Positions 34,136 through 44,829 of a stretch of 64,000 bases of DNA are shown one piece after another (positions within the stretch are counted from its first letter, which is position 1; every line of letters starts with the position of its first letter). Source of the DNA: Lophium mytilinum (taxonomy: Eukaryota; Ascomycota; Dothideomycetes; Mytilinidiales; Mytilinidiaceae). The notes beneath the pieces are model-generated. The model was given only the letters and a program-made list of their open reading frames with translations, ran no database searches and was not told the DNA's origin. The stretch is taken from NCBI GenBank assembly GCA_010093605.1, contig MU004183.1:1488001-1552000 (forward strand), read 5' to 3'. Position numbers and translations under genes: made by a program.

Positions 34136-35506
34136 ATGTTGCCCACCCCGCCCGCATCGCCCACCCTCAATGGATTCTGCGCGCCGGAAGAACGTCTTGG
34201 CCAAATCCTGGCCGGTCGTCTGCAACTGACGGGCATCCTTGGAGTTGGCGCCTATGGAGTGGTGTACACAGCCGTGGACATCCACACAAACATTCCCTAC
34301 GCCGTCAAGGCGCTCAACAAGCTCGGCCTGGAGCCCCGCCAGCGGAAATTCCAGCAGCGCGAGATCCAGCTCCACCACCAGGCATCCGCCCATCCCAATG
34401 TGGTTTCCTTGGTAAAGATCATGGACTCTCCCGATTGCACGTATGTGGTCATTGAGTACTGCCCAGAGGGTGATCTGTTTTCCAACATCACCGAGCGAGG
34501 CAAGTATATTGGGAATGATGCCCTTGCCAAGCGGGCCTTTCTCCAGATCTTGGATGCCGTGGAGTACTGCCATTCCATTGGAATCTACCACCGGGACCTG
34601 AAGCCTGAGAATATACTCGTCACCGACCAAGGTATGACTGTCAAACTTGCCGATTTTGGACTTGCCACTGCCGACCACTTCACCTCGGATTTCGGATGCG
34701 GTTCGACTTTCTACATGTCACCAGGTAATTTTCCTCGTCTTCAGTCATTTCATCACAGCCCGAGTCAGAAACTAACCTCCCCGCCAGAATGCCAGACTTC
34801 CTCTCCCAAGGCCTACTCTTGCTACGCATCTGCTCCCAATGATGTCTGGTCCCTAGGAGTTATTCTGGTCAATCTTACCTGTGGGCGCAACCCCTGGAAG
34901 CGTGCCTCGTTCGAGGATACCACTTTCCGGGCCTACATGAAGGATCCCAAGTTTCTGAGGTCCATTCTTCCCTTGTCTGCTGAGCTGGATTCCGTACTCA
35001 AGCGTATCTTTGAGTACAACCCTGCCAAGCGGATCACCATTCCTGAGCTCAGACAATTGATTCTGAACTGCCCGAGGTTCACAACGAGGTCCGCAGCCCC
35101 CGCGCCACTCCCCTCGCCTCCCTTCAAGCCAGTGGACTATTCCAGAGATGCTGCCTTCAACGGAATCTACCAGGCCCAGACTGCCCCACCAGTCATGCTT
35201 CCCGCACCACTGTATGCCCCATCCCACCTGGAGCTCCCATATACGCAACACTCAACATCCTCTGGAAGCTCTGATTCGGACAACGATTCTGTGTTCTCTT
35301 CCAGTTCCTCAGTCTCGTCTGCCTCGTCAACTTCCTCCTTTACCCACGTTCCTGCGGCTCCAAAAGGTGCTTCCCGCGGCATCCAATCCTCATATGTTTC
35401 CCCGCCACCCACCGCATGGTACAATCCATTCCTCCAGGCGGCCAACCTAGTGAAGCACGTCTCGTTCCAACCACCAATGATGGCCGCCCCAGTTCACGTA
35501 TATTAA
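34136..35506 (+). CDS. Ran1/Pat1-type serine/threonine protein kinase
   Basis: Two exons, join(34136..34724, 34788..35506), 435 residues. Kinase motifs in order: glycine loop [11 protein letters not shown] (36-46), Lys58 in [13 protein letters not shown] with Asp154, DFGLA (173-177), and SPE in place of APE at 195-197. [20 protein letters not shown] follows. This is the Ran1/Ksp1/Sks1 group, which controls the choice between growth and sexual development and nutrient responses. The C-terminal 110 residues are Ser-rich and disordered. The 63-nt intron lies inside the SPE codon, is a multiple of three and has no stop, so retention would add 21 residues to the activation segment. Family comparison (MSPECQ) supports splicing. 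Confidence 0.9.
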   Translation: MLPTPPASPTLNGFCAPEERLGQILAGRLQLTGILGVGAYGVVYTAVDIHTNIPYAVKALNKLGLEPRQRKFQQREIQLHHQASAHPNVVSLVKIMDSPDCTYVVIEYCPEGDLFSNITERGKYIGNDALAKRAFLQILDAVEYCHSIGIYHRDLKPENILVTDQGMTVKLADFGLATADHFTSDFGCGSTFYMSPGNFPRLQSFHHSPSQKLTSPPECQTSSPKAYSCYASAPNDVWSLGVILVNLTCGRNPWKRASFEDTTFRAYMKDPKFLRSILPLSAELDSVLKRIFEYNPAKRITIPELRQLILNCPRFTTRSAAPAPLPSPPFKPVDYSRDAAFNGIYQAQTAPPVMLPAPLYAPSHLELPYTQHSTSSGSSDSDNDSVFSSSSSVSSASSTSSFTHVPAAPKGASRGIQSSYVSPPPTAWYNPFLQAANLVKHVSFQPPMMAAPVHVY

Positions 35507-36366
35507 CCGGACTTCCTGGATTTGGCCAAGCTATACGGACCATTCCTGAACGACGAAGTACGCTTCTTGCCACGATGTGTTTATATAGCCCCATTTTTTT
35601 TCCTTGTTCACAAAAGTCATGAAGAGATGAAAGCGTGTGTGGTTGTTGTCCCCTTTTCCCGCGACGGTGTTGGTGTGGTCTTTTTCATTCATCTGAGTCA
35701 AGGGCTCCAGGGTTGCGAAAACATAGATCTATCGGCGCATCCGGAATCCGTCGAGTGAGAAAGAGAACGATGTGCCCGGACTATACCCGGATGCCACCTA
35801 CTACCTGAAGAGGATACACTTTTACCTTCTTCCTGGATGGAGGATAGCCATGTTGAACGATTAGAAAACGTCCTCGGTTCTAGCGTGGTTCATCTCGGAT
35901 GGTTGTCTTATTACCGGTTTTCTTATTTACATTGGGAGGTTGTCAGTAAAGTCCAGCGTGCAAATGCCTAGATGGCGGTGGTGTTCTTCCTGCTTCTTGT
36001 TTCACGGAGTTGTCACCAAGCCGGGTTGTGGCTATAGGAGTGGAGTAAAGCTTGTGGTTCTTTTCGCATTTACATGGAGTTGAAGAGTACTGCCTACTTA
36101 ATGGTCTACCCACCACGGAGAGCATGGGAGGTCCTGCAGTGGAGATTTACGTTCATTCATGTCGTCATGACGACGGCCCTTCTTTTCCTTTCTCTCGAAA
36201 GATCTCGATACCAGAGCCACCTTGTTGGGCTCACTACTACGTTTTTTGTACGCTATATGCCTGGCTCGAAAGAGTTTGAGAAGCGAGGAGCGAGATGCTT
36301 GAGGATATGAATTAAAACACATACGTTTGTGACACGGCTGAGGTCGTGTCGCGCAAGCACACACAC
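35507..36366. other. Kinase 3' region, no gene seen
   Basis: About 860 bp downstream of the kinase stop. Likely a 3' untranslated region and intergenic DNA; no supported frame. Confidence 0.5.
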
Positions 36367-36951
36367 ATGGACATCCTTTCTGATCTGCACAAATGCGTGA
36401 TTATTGCAAAGATACTATCCCACGTTCAAAACCACGGATTCGACTCACGTATCTTTCGTGATGCTCCACCAGGATACGATGTGGATACGTGCCTCCTGAA
36501 TATCCTATCCCCGGCGTCCCTCCGCTTTCGGAGTCGTCTCCACGCGCTACAGAAAGCACTTCTGCAGACCCTGGAAAGCCGGAGAGATTGCACTCCGCTG
36601 TGCTCTCCCACGATTGAGCTTCAGGTTAGCGAGCCCGCGAAGCGCACGTTCTGCCGGCCTACCTATACCAAGCTTGTCGAATCACCATCGGCGTTAGACT
36701 TTGACACCCGTCTCCATGAAGCCATTCCCAGCTCGGCCGCCCTACCTCACCTCCATCCATACAAGCGAGCATTGGGAGAGTCTGGATATGGATTCAGCCT
36801 AATGCCTAGTCATGCCACCTCTCTGACACCCATATGCGCCCAAAAGCAAACCAAAGCAACCACTCAGCTCCCGCGCCCCGCCGCCACCGCAGGCTGCGTT
36901 TGGCTGTTTGCTTTTCTTCTGCTCGGAGGAAGTGAGGCGTACTCGCTGTAG
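36367..36951 (+). CDS. Possible orphan protein
   Basis: A 194-residue open frame from an ATG (MDILSDLHKCVIIAKILSHV). Its composition is protein-like and its N-terminal half looks helical (ASLRFRSRLHALQKALLQTL). It ends with a hydrophobic stretch (GCVWLFAFLLLGG). No family motif, no introns and no supporting neighbour. It may be a lineage-specific gene or a chance frame. Confidence 0.3.
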   Translation: MDILSDLHKCVIIAKILSHVQNHGFDSRIFRDAPPGYDVDTCLLNILSPASLRFRSRLHALQKALLQTLESRRDCTPLCSPTIELQVSEPAKRTFCRPTYTKLVESPSALDFDTRLHEAIPSSAALPHLHPYKRALGESGYGFSLMPSHATSLTPICAQKQTKATTQLPRPAATAGCVWLFAFLLLGGSEAYSL

Positions 36952-38574
36952 GTCAGATGACCCCCGAACCACCTCTCAGAAACTACTAGAACGCAGCGAT
37001 GCGATATGCGGGCTGCAGGCTGACCGGAAAGCAAGTCAGCGCAACGCAGCTCGCAGCCCCAGCCCCCGGTCAATAGCAAATCATCCACCCTCGACGCCAG
37101 CGCCTTCGCTTACCCGCCCGCCCGTCTCACTGCCTGCGCTGACCGGGCCTGGGCGAATGGTGGGGAGGTCTGAGATGTGAGAAAAACTTGCTTTTGGTGT
37201 CGTGGTTGGTGTTGAGGGGTTTTATTTTTTTCTTCTGAGACTGGCGACGGGTGTTGGGCGGCCAACCGGTCAGGGCTCCGCCCGCTGCGGCTGCGGCTGG
37301 GCGGGCTGGGCTGGAATGGGTGGTTGGGATTTGTGAGGCATATTGCTGTACCGAGAATTTGGCCGGGCGTCTGGTGAGTCTGAGATGCAGAGGTGCCAGC
37401 ACATGATGCCTGAGTGTTTTGGCGTGAGTGCTTGCATATTCACTCAGAGCTTGAATGGTGAAAATTGGATTTTGGGCAGAGGATAATTACGTCTGCTTGG
37501 GTAGGTCGGGATAGCGCGGCCCGGGGTGGGTAGGCTCGCAGATTTGTTGAAACCTCTCTATTGCTAGCCGTAACTTACGACCATTAGCGTGGCGCTAGCT
37601 TCCTTACTACCTCCTCCGCTGTCGCTTTATGTTCCTCATTCCATCAGACCACATTTAATAAACACTTCCTCATGGAGTGCGACAAAGGTCAATAACGAAG
37701 CGAACGATGCAACGTTCTCCTATCCCGTAGCCGCTCGCCGTCATGGAATATTGGATCTACAATAATCCTGGAAGTGCCACATACGCATTTCCCATGTGGC
37801 ACAGGCATGGATTGAGGCAGTGCCGCCGCCGATACGATGATGTGTGTGCATGGTGATCTATCTCTTCGTGCTTCTGCCTAGGTTCGAGGGTTGGGAAGCC
37901 TGGTCGGTGGGTGGAGAGGGTGTCGGGGGATTGGCCGGATAGAGTGTCATATCCGAGTGACTACGCATTATGTGTTGCTGGGGTTGAGATATTGGATGGG
38001 CGGGAGTTCGTGGGTGTGTGGCTGTGATGGTTTGTTAGGTGTGCCTAGCGGTTCACGGGGGAGATTGGTATGAGGCGCAGGCGGCAGCGATATTGGATGG
38101 ATGAGGGGGGATATTCACATGTGAGTAAACCTCTCTCTCGGCGAAGATACTTCGTAGTACTGCTCTTAAGTCCCGTGATGACCGTTTAGGGTAACCGGAG
38201 AGTTGCGAGATCAGTGTCCTTCTTGGGTATAGTCTTCACGTGACCTGATGAGACATGAGGCTCTTGTTTTGCTGTTGCTCTACAAAAAACTCAAATAAGC
38301 AAGGATATGCTGTTTGCCGCTTCACATAACTGCCATTTCCGTCAATTACCATCATCTCACCATCGGAAGTTTCAACCCCCTTCCCTGTTGACTACGCACC
38401 ACTCTCACTCCGTAGAATCCTCACACACGCACTACCTACTAGCGCAAAAGACGCTCAAAATGTTCAATCCCCCGCCCCATCCCACTTGCAATGATGATTG
38501 TCCGCAATACGCTCTCGGACTACATTGATCTTGCTCCCACCTTCCTCCCAATCCCTTCACATCTCTGTCTCTTT
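36952..38574. other. Intergenic region, no gene seen
   Basis: About 1.6 kb upstream of nothing clear on the left and at the 3' end of the Clr5-ankyrin gene on the right. A TCACGTGA site lies near 38236. No supported frame. Confidence 0.5.
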
Positions 38575-41500
38575 CTATAATACCGACGACGCCACTTCCT
38601 CCTTATATGCGGTGAGCAGCCTCGTAATAGCTCCATGTCCGTATCGCTTTGCCAAATTCATTGCTATCTCATACTGTGTGCTACAAGGTAATCCCCATTC
38701 AGGGTCAAGCCCCTCGTCTGATGGCACCTCGTCCGAATTACAATATGTATCTTTGACGCTAGAAATGTGGCCTCCTGAGTCATTATTTCCATAATCGTCC
38801 TTGTGAAATCGTGGGAGGTCTAAAGCGGCGCCGGCATTTAGTAGAAGCTGTACCATATCTATTCGACCGTATTCAGAAGCTAGTTCCAGTGCCGTCCTGG
38901 TTCTATGGAAACGGTAGTATCTCACAGGCAGATGCGTGTCGTATAATCTCTCCCACTCATAGCCGGAAGACACAGCGTCGACCGTAGTGGTGGCGCCGGC
39001 GCTGAGAAGTATATTGGCAATTTCAATGTACCCCTCGGTAGCAGCTAGATGCAATGCACTAAGGCCTCGAAGGCCCAGGGGGGCTTCAACGTTTGCTCCA
39101 GAAGCGAGGAGAAACTGGACCATCTCAGAGTTGCCTCTGCGAACAGCGCACTGCAGAGCGCTCAGATCAGATTCTATCCGGTTACCTTCCTCCGTATGAT
39201 TATTTTCCGGAGCCGTTTCTTCATAGGACTTTGAACATGGTGCGCCATTCAAATCGGCATGATAGTGTAGCAGGAGTTGTACAATGTCCATTCTTGAACG
39301 TCGAGCCGCGCGTGCAGCTGCAGAAATACCTGGGCCGGATTCGAAGGGTATGTTTGGCCTGGCACCAAGTTCAAGCAGCAGATGAACGACAGAAATGTGG
39401 CCCATTTCGGAGGCAAGCTCTAGGGGAGTCCCAACGATGTCCTCATTGTAACGATACCGGAGGTTAAGATTGCATCCAGCACGAACCAGCGCTCGAATAA
39501 TATTAGATTCGGAACCAATAACGGCAGCTTCAAGGATAGCTGGATTGTAGAGATCGGCTTTGTCGTAGGCATGTCTGCTTGTTGATATTGCTTGGAAGAG
39601 AATCTCTAACATGGGGATATTTCCCTTCTCCACGGCAATCGCAAGCGCTCCCCGATCGATTGGGGAGGCACCCCAATGAAGCAGCTTCTTCGTCAGCGTT
39701 GTACTGCTCGCACGAACTGCTTCTGCCAATGGCGTGCGGGGGCCAGGCTCATTGACATGGGCCCCGTATTCCAACAACAAATTAACCACTTGACAGTCCT
39801 TGAATGATATCGCCTTTGTCAAAGGTGTATGCCCGTTGATCGAGATGTCAATGTCTGTACCTCTGTCCAAAAGCCAATGGATAAGCCAGAGGATTTTCAT
39901 CTCCATGGCTTGAAACAAAGCCCGGCCGTCAATGTTTGCGCCAGAGTTGATGACTTCTTGAACAATATTATCTTTCCCTGTTCGGATTGCAGCCTCTAGT
40001 GGCGTAGAGGCATTGCTACGATGCGTCCCGTTGATATCAGCTCCGAGAGAAAGCAGGTATCGGAACATGCTCATATCGTCGTTCTTGATAGCTTTCGTGA
40101 GAGCGATCTCACCAGAGCAATCCTCGGCATTGACATTGGCACCTTCTTCAAGGAGCGTCTCAATCAGCATGGTGTTTCCTCCTGCTACTGCTACTGGTAG
40201 GACGCCCCGGGCATTTTGATCGGAGTCGAAGGGCGCTCCAGCCTGCCGTAGGAGGTCGAACATAATCTTGTCGTTCATTTCAATGGCCATTTCAAGCGCA
40301 GAGGAAAAAGTTTCGTGAAGAGAGTTCGCGTCTGCGCCATTGGCTAGAAGGTTCTGGACGACCTGATAGTCCTGGCATTCGACCGCAACTTCTAAAGGAA
40401 GCTCCCGAAGCCAAGTCCTCTGATTCACATCGGCCCCGGCATATAAAAGGAGACGAGTAATATCAAAGTTTCCCTTACGAATAGAGGATATCAAGAGTGA
40501 GTTGTTCTTGAATTTTGCTCCGGCTTCGAGTAACAAGCACACTAGGTCGATATGCTCCAAACTCACTGCACGATGAAATGCAAAATTCAAGGCTGAGGAA
40601 TGCTGTTTGCATTTACTTAAAGAATTCAGGAGGATAAGCTCCGTAAGCTTAACGTTACGCTTGCTCACCGGGATCTCTAAAATTCTGTGGTCGATTTCCG
40701 TTACTGACGATAGTAGAATCCTAACCAATTTCTCGTCTTCGCTTTCCAGAGCGGGGCTCAACATTGCCTCGGCAAAAGCTTCAACTGTAGGCTCTCTGGT
40801 GCTAAGAAGGGTTTCGAGATGTCGGAGATTCCCTGGGCGACGGCACCAATCGAGTGCTAGCTGCTCAAAAGCCTTCCTAGGGCCGCTGTGGCTGTCGCCT
40901 AGTTTGTTGCATAGAACGTATATGGCAAGTTTGAGAAGGTGAACCGAGTCCGACTTCGTAAGGCTGCGTGACAATCCTACCGGTGTGAGAACATCACCAA
41001 TGTCGTAGTCTGCCGGCGGTATGAATGCTGCGACGCGACCGTAATCGCCGGAGTGTCCGAGAAGACTTTTTATGTCGAACTCAGAGCCTCTGGGTACGTT
41101 AATGGTCAAATCGATGCCGGTATGCCCGAAATCAGCACTTTTAGGTGACATGGCTGAGGAGCCATCCGTTCGGGGAGACGCTAGTTGGGATCAGTATTTC
41201 AAGAGAAAGACCGATCTTAAGGCATAACGCACTAACCTTGTCGGAAAAAACGTGTCTGAAATCTTATACAAGGCAAAGGCCAGATGCACTCAAGAAGGAA
41301 TACAAGGTGATCGAAAGGAGGTGGCGTGCATACGAGCATTCCTTCTGGTGTTCTTGGTGAACTTGCTGACCCAAAGTCAGAGAACCATAATCTCAGCTGG
41401 GTTGCCTTCGTCTGGAGAAAGACTTGCCTGACTGGTATCTTTCGACTGTGGTGACAAAATTACACGGGCGAGCAATCTCTTTGAGGACCTTTTTCCTTGA

Positions 41501-41832
41501 AACCAACTCCCCATGCACAAAAATGTCACTCTCTTTGCCTTCTCTCTTCCGCCTTCGGTACTTCTCCCCGATGGTTCTCCATCGATTAGGGGGACCACCC
41601 TTCGGTGTATATTTTGAGAAGTTCCACTTTTTGAATTGGCGCTCATACTGGTTCTTTCTAGTGTTGAGTCAGTGATGTGATCACGAAATCAGAAAGAGGG
41701 CGATTACGTGGCCTTGAAGTCATGCTGAGTTCTCATAAGATCCATGACTTTCTTGAGGGTCTGCTTTTCTGATAGGTAAAGGTACTGGATGGTCTCCTTG
41801 TGGAGCTCCCAGGGAAGCGCTACGCCCGCCAT
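38575..41832 (-). CDS. Clr5-domain ankyrin-repeat protein
   Basis: Four exons, complement(38575..41180, 41237..41365, 41428..41657, 41708..41832), 1029 residues. Exons 1-2 encode a Clr5 domain: LPWELHKETIQYLYLSEKQT, HDFKATKNQYERQFKKWNF, then GELVSRKKVLKEIAR. The linker holds SPRTPEGMLVCTP. The last exon holds about fifteen or more ankyrin repeats (for example LLLEAGAKF, LLLYAGADVNQR, SALHLAATEGYIEIANILLS). Introns are 50, 62 and 56 nt. The middle one is GC-AG (AG|GCAAGT donor, CTGAC branch, CAG), and splicing it restores the frame. Clr5-ankyrin proteins form large families in Pezizomycotina with unclear roles; the Clr5 domain was named from a fission yeast silencing factor. Confidence 0.85.
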
Positions 41833-42366
41833 GTTCTATCTCGGTGATTTTCTGCGCGGGAAATGGTGACAGAATATATTGAGCGTAGGCTTTCCAAAAA
41901 AACACTCGAAGTAACGGAAGGCTGAGAATTGATGATCAAGAACAATGTAGGCGGGAAAGCGCATTCAAAGGAAGCGCGGCTGGGTGGGGCAAGGCTGAGA
42001 AACCGCCTCGGAGAGCTGAATGCATGAAGATTGTTGGGACTAGCCAATGATCCACAAGCAACGCCCAGATTGATGCAGGGCTGACGTGCCGTTCCTGGGG
42101 TTGTCCTTCATTGGCCACGTCCAAAATCTTGCGTAGCTGATCTCATGGCCATTAGATTTACGGACCACACCAAGACGGGTACCCCTCTTAGTGATACGTA
42201 GTATGATTTTCCTCGACTTTGCTTGCGCTTTGCACATGTGGATGATATATCGGGCCACCTCACACGTATTCAGAAGATTTAGGACACGATGTAAATTTCG
42301 CGAGGGTCTAAATAGGGTACTGGAAGGCGCTAATATCTTAATGCATCAGGGACACCTCGGCCGTGC
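41833..42366. other. Intergenic region, no gene seen
   Basis: About 530 bp between the Clr5-ankyrin start and the stop of the next minus-strand gene. No supported frame. Confidence 0.55.
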
Positions 42367-43612
42367 TTAGGCGAGTGAGGAGGAGCAAGAAATTGGCTGT
42401 TTAGAATAGAAAAGGACCGTTTGACGGCTGAAGTGGCGGAAAACAGGTCCAGCGCCAGAAAGACTTTGGTCATAAGCGCATCTATGGTTCGATATCTCAT
42501 TCAGCCATTAAGCGTTGAGGGTGAAAGTGATGAGAATTCGGATGGGACTTACCCAGGCGTACATAAATGCCAGACTTCATTTAACCGTCTAGGCAGATTG
42601 CCGAGACTACTGCTGTCTGATCGCGTCCCAAATTCTTGGGTATAGGTACAGTGAAGGACCGGAGAGCCGCCAAACATAGCACTAATGTTCTGGCGCAGGA
42701 CTCGACGTCGCACACCAGGAGATTGCCTCCCAGCAACATCAAATTCAATCGTAAGGACAACTTGGCTCCCCCATGAGAGGCATATGAGCGCAGCAGCACA
42801 AGCATGTGATCGATTTGCTCCATCGACCGAAAGGAAAATAGGGGTGACGGATTCAACCTGATAGGATGGTCAGCAAGTCCTTAGAACCATGGTCCAACAC
42901 CGTGCAACTTACAGTTGTAACTGACGTCCGACTTAGAACCCAACAAACCCACCCACATGCAACAACCCTAGCTGCCATACCCATATATGCAGTGAACGTG
43001 TAGTGCAGTAGACGAGAGATATGGTGGATATGCTGCAGGTCTGCGTCAGGTTCTGGCACTGTACGGTAGGCAGCGTGATGTTCTATGTTGAAGCGGTGGC
43101 CGCCGTGAGTGAGCTGGGGGAGATTTTCGCCCGGCATTCCACATTCCAATGTGTATACTCCCATCCACAAAACCAGCGAGACGGAAGAGATCTTTACGTT
43201 CCCACCTATCAGGATCAAAGTCGCCATAAAAAAGAACGGAACCGGATGATCGAGTGTATGAGAAGCAGCAAGTCCTGCTGCTAGCGACGGCACAGTCCGA
43301 CTAGGTATTAAAACCACCTCGCTAGAAAACGACGAAGTTACTAGGGACGACGATATAGCGTCCAGTAGCTGCAAACCATCAAAGAGGATTGCATGGTCGG
43401 CAATTGAATCAGAGGAGGCGCTCTAAGCGATGTGGCGGTGTGACATCCGCAAAGGGAGAAGAAAAAGGGAGAAGCGGTCCGTCCGGCTCGAGAATTTCCG
43501 AAAAGTTTTGGCGTAACGAGGGTGTTGAATCCGTAGCAGCATCGTCAGTCCTGGGAGCTAGTTGTGATGCGGGAGAAGATGAGCCTGAGTCAACAGTGGA
43601 CGGCGGCGGCAT
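42367..43612 (-). CDS. Unrecognised multi-exon protein with hydrophobic segments
   Basis: Exons 42367..42481, 42553..42857 and 42913..43368 join cleanly with GTAAGT-type donors and CAG/TAG acceptors (introns of 71 and 55 nt). The joined frame runs 292 codons without a stop and ends SCSSSLA. An upstream exon 43445..43612 starting MPPPSTVDSGSSSPAS would supply the start and a total of 347 residues. Its donor (GTCACA) is poor, so the N-terminus is tentative. Hydrophobic stretches are VPFFFMATLILIGG, VSLVLWMGVYTL and AYMGMAARVVACGWVCWVL. No family is recognised. Confidence 0.45.
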
Positions 43613-43775
43613 ACCGCCAGCCGTCTGGGCTGAATTAATTCGGGTCGCGAGACGTGACCCGGATACCTTGTCAGATAGCCCATAAATTTTGCGGAATCAA
43701 CACACTTACCCTGCAAAGCGTAACTCGTTTGCGGGCGAGTTCGCGCAACACATGGCTGACATGACGACTAATCTG

Positions 43776-44105
43776 CTAGGAATTTAAAGGTGGAAATCTC
43801 CGTAGTGCTGGCGAAGCCGTTTTCCATAAACCTTGTACATATACTCTCCCGTTGGTGCGAGCTACAAAGTTGGCCCGCTGCCGTAGACGCTGAAACATAC
43901 GACTAGCCCGACGGCAAATGGAACTGGCTTCAAAACAACCGTGATACTTCTCATACTGCGAGAGTCGTTGAAGCACAGAACTAAGGTAAGAGATTTTTCC
44001 AAAGAGAAGAGGTCGGTTATGTCTTTCGAGCTGCCGGGGACAACCAAAAATCGCGAAGTACGAACAAATCAAGAGAGTGATCCCGAAGCGAAACATGGGA
44101 AACAT
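43776..44105 (-). CDS. Possible small secreted or membrane-anchored protein
   Basis: A 109-residue frame from the ATG at 44105. The first 23 residues (MFPMFRFGITLLICSYFAIF then GCP) look like a signal peptide or anchor. The remainder is basic and polar (RQLERHNRPLLFGKISY, CRRASRMFQRLRQRANFVAR). No family and no intron support. It may be chance. Confidence 0.25.
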   Translation of the reverse strand: MFPMFRFGITLLICSYFAIFGCPRQLERHNRPLLFGKISYLSSVLQRLSQYEKYHGCFEASSICRRASRMFQRLRQRANFVARTNGRVYVQGLWKTASPALRRFPPLNS

Positions 44106-44389
44106 TGCCTGGATGACAACTAATACAAAGGTGATAAGGAAGGAGTGATTTGAAAAGTCGTCAAGTATGCATTGACGACTAAGTATAGACGGGAAGTTAT
44201 AATGATGGGCAGAAGAAGAAGATAAGAAGACCACAGCGAATGGGTGGCTATCGTGCGCGGAGAGGAAGTGTAAGATAAAAGAAATAAGATAAATCGACGG
44301 GATGTAAGGTAAGCTAGTAGCCTGTGAAGGTCCTTCCCTCAACAAGCCCTTATATTTTGGCTAATTCTGCACTGCTCCAACTAATTCGA

Positions 44390-44656
44390 GCAGCAGGCCG
44401 GTCGGGCGTATTGGTAATTCCGCTACGAGAAACAACCTGCAAGGGCTGCGAGTTCGACTCCAGCCCTTGTCAGGAATTGACATTATGGCTTTCCCATAGA
44501 ATCGACTGCAAAGTCGCGCGGAAATGTTTCCTATAGATTCGACTGAAAAAGTCGCGCGGAAACACAATAAGTCCATCGTCACGGAGTAAACCGCCCGGGG
44601 TTTCTACACTCTCCCTCGAGGAGAGTGGTCTTTTGCTCCTTGATTGTTTTTATTTT
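44390..44656 (+). ncRNA. Candidate Pol III element: tRNA-like A and B boxes, tandem hairpins, T-run
   Basis: GGGCGTATTGG at 44404-44414 matches the tRNA box A consensus at about nine of eleven positions. AGTTCGACTCC at 44451-44461 matches box B at ten of eleven. Their spacing is close to that in tRNAs. The B box sits in a hairpin (44440-44469) with a perfect 9-bp outer stem CAAGGGCTG/CAGCCCTTG, so it is not a normal T-arm. Two 37-bp tandem units follow (44490-44526, 44527-44563), each with a small CGACT/AGTCG hairpin. A further 8-bp hairpin stands at about 44608-44628, and T-runs begin at 44631 and 44647. No acceptor stem is found, so this is not a functional tRNA. A SINE or a small structured RNA is possible. 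Confidence 0.4.
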
Positions 44657-44829
44657 TGCGCAATAACGCCACTGGGTCGATGCAAAAGAAGGAAAAGAGA
44701 TGAGGGCATCGACACGATAGGAATAATAGCAATAGAGTAAAGTAAATAGCTCGCAGCTTTTTGAATTAACACCTACATACACATATTTTACCACATCTTA
44801 GACCTTCTTACAGCGGCGCGCTATCTTTA

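Noticed and set aside
44404-44470. A functional tRNA gene
   Set aside because: No acceptor stem or proper T-arm can be formed; the B box is locked in a longer hairpin.
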